Part shown: positions 7,717 to 8,592 of the stretch, piece after piece
Layout of the letters: every line of letters starts with the position of its first letter
Numbering within the stretch: the stretch's first letter is position 1
Assembly (NCBI GenBank): GCA_009926035.1
Contig: RFPQ01000026.1
Span: 1 to 8,592, forward strand
Length of the DNA stretch: 8,592 bases
From: Betaproteobacteria bacterium
GTDB lineage: Bacteria > Pseudomonadota > Gammaproteobacteria > Burkholderiales > Methylophilaceae
Direction of reading: 5' to 3'
The notes under the pieces: generated by a model
Database searches by the model: none
Seen by the model: the letters and a program-made list of their open reading frames with translations, nothing else
What the model was told of the DNA's origin: nothing
Position numbers and translations under genes: made by a program

Positions 7717-8118
7717 ATGTCCGATATTGATGAAATCACTGAAAGAATGAAGCGATTCCCTCAAATCATTCAAAAAATGTTGAGTTTGCAGGTTAAAGCC
7801 GCTGGCATATTAACGGTTTTAGTTGCAGTAGTCTTTGGAAAGCATGCAGGTATTTCTGCGTTGATCGGTAGTGTCTCCGTAATATTCGGTGTACTTCTCG
7901 CCTCAAAAATTGCTCACAAAACGGCTTTGAGTAAAGAGCCCGCAGCTATCATTATTAATGTATTAAAAGCTGAAGCTGTAAAAATTTTTGTAGTACTTGT
8001 ATCGCTTTGGTTGGCGTTTAAGTTTTATACAGCGCTTGCACCATTTGCACTGATTGCAGGGCTTGTATTATCAGCCATTATTTCAGGCGCATCGATTACA
8101 AAATTAAATGAAGACTAA
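7717..8118 (+). CDS. atpI: ATP synthase accessory subunit I (AtpI/UncI)
   Basis: This 133-residue membrane protein fits the AtpI family in size, membrane layout and position as first gene of the atp operon. AtpI is not part of the final enzyme in most species; it is thought to help assemble or stabilise the c-ring. The N-terminal 20 residues are polar and probably cytoplasmic. Four membrane segments follow, near 24-40, 45-65, 86-102 and 106-125. The third begins with KAEAVKIF, where a charged Lys-Ala-Glu motif at the helix entry is a family feature. AGTGAG at 7706-7711 is a modest ribosome binding site, five bases before the ATG. AtpI proteins diverge rapidly, so operon position supports the name as much as the sequence does. 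The gene ends 28 bases before atpB. Confidence 0.9.
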   Translation: MSDIDEITERMKRFPQIIQKMLSLQVKAAGILTVLVAVVFGKHAGISALIGSVSVIFGVLLASKIAHKTALSKEPAAIIINVLKAEAVKIFVVLVSLWLAFKFYTALAPFALIAGLVLSAIISGASITKLNED

Positions 8119-8146
8119 CAAAAGTCACTAGGAAATATTGAAAGAT

Positions 8147-8592
8147 ATGGCAACTGAAGGTACATTAACACCAAGTGAATATATCACCCACCATTTAACC
8201 TTTAATACAAAGGCAATTGGTGAAGGTGCATTTTGGAGCTTAAATATTGACTCACTCGTCATGGGTGTGTTGCTGGGTATTATTTCAATGGCATTAATTT
8301 GGATGGTGGCTCGTAAAGCCACAGCCGGCATTCCTTCAAAAGGCCAAGCGTTTGTAGAACTCATGTTTGGTTTCATTGATGATCAAGTTAAAAATATATT
8401 CCATGGTGATCGTCATGCTTTCATTGCACCTGCCGCGCTTACCGTTTTCATTTGGGTGCTTGTCATGAACTCAATGGACTTTTTACCGATTGATGTGATG
8501 GCGCATTTTATTTATGCACCTTTAGGCATTCATGAATGGCGAAGCGTTCCAACTTCAGATATTAATACCACATTTGCACTTGCGATTGCAGT
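8147..8592 (+). CDS. atpB: ATP synthase Fo subunit a (AtpB), 5' part
   Basis: The frame from ATG 8147 is open to the window end, giving 148 complete codons of an expected 260-290. AtpB is the stator subunit that forms the proton half-channels beside the c-ring in the inner membrane. The N terminus matches gammaproteobacterial subunit a: [11 protein letters not shown] at 7-17 and FWSLNIDSL at 29-37. The first membrane helix is about 36-55, followed by [23 protein letters not shown] at 57-79 and the conserved [31 protein letters not shown] at 86-116, which includes the second membrane segment. The essential channel arginine and the later helices lie beyond the window. AGGAAA at 8130-8135 is a somewhat distant ribosome binding site. 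The gene should be followed by atpE and the rest of the operon. Confidence 0.96.
   Translation, partial: MATEGTLTPSEYITHHLTFNTKAIGEGAFWSLNIDSLVMGVLLGIISMALIWMVARKATAGIPSKGQAFVELMFGFIDDQVKNIFHGDRHAFIAPAALTVFIWVLVMNSMDFLPIDVMAHFIYAPLGIHEWRSVPTSDINTTFALAIA

Noticed and set aside
8128..8376. Minus-strand open frame of 82 codons at the atpI-atpB junction
   Set aside because: It overlaps the clearly recognisable N terminus of AtpB and resembles no known protein.

Overview
This window looks like the origin-proximal housekeeping cluster of an AT-rich gammaproteobacterial chromosome. Everything is on the + strand, in the order rnpA (3' end), yidD, yidC, mnmE, gap, mnmG, rsmG, parA, parB, atpI, atpB (5' end). 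This order, with parAB leading into the ATP synthase operon, is typical of gammaproteobacteria such as Pseudomonas and the Legionella/Coxiella group. The low GC by eye and a damaged parA would suit a host-associated or Legionellales-like lineage, but that placement is tentative.

Positions 1-3313 form one tightly packed block. It covers tRNA 5'-end maturation (RnpA), membrane protein insertion (YidD, YidC) and wobble-uridine modification (MnmE). Genes overlap or lie within 20 bases of each other. The only sizeable gap inside the first half, 3314-3442, carries two perfect 16-bp parS palindromes whose centres are 41 bp apart, and probably the promoter of the second block. The second block (3443-7630) is mnmG, rsmG, parA, parB. 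MnmG is the enzymatic partner of MnmE, RsmG methylates 16S rRNA, and ParA/ParB are the segregation proteins that act on the parS sites. After an 86-base spacer with a plausible sigma70 promoter, atpI and atpB begin the F1Fo ATP synthase operon, which runs off the window end.

The clearest anomaly is in parA. A tandem TCAT-TCAT at 6693-6700 acts as a 4-base insertion and shifts the frame inside the conserved C-terminal motif. The native tail is still present one frame over and would end at 6774, overlapping the parB start by 8 bases. As written, ParA instead carries about 60 unrelated C-terminal residues and its frame reads on into parB until 6878. ParB and both parS sites look intact. I found no novel defence or mobile system. 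The segregation locus, with a broken or recently mutated ParA beside intact ParB and parS, is the item most worth a second look.
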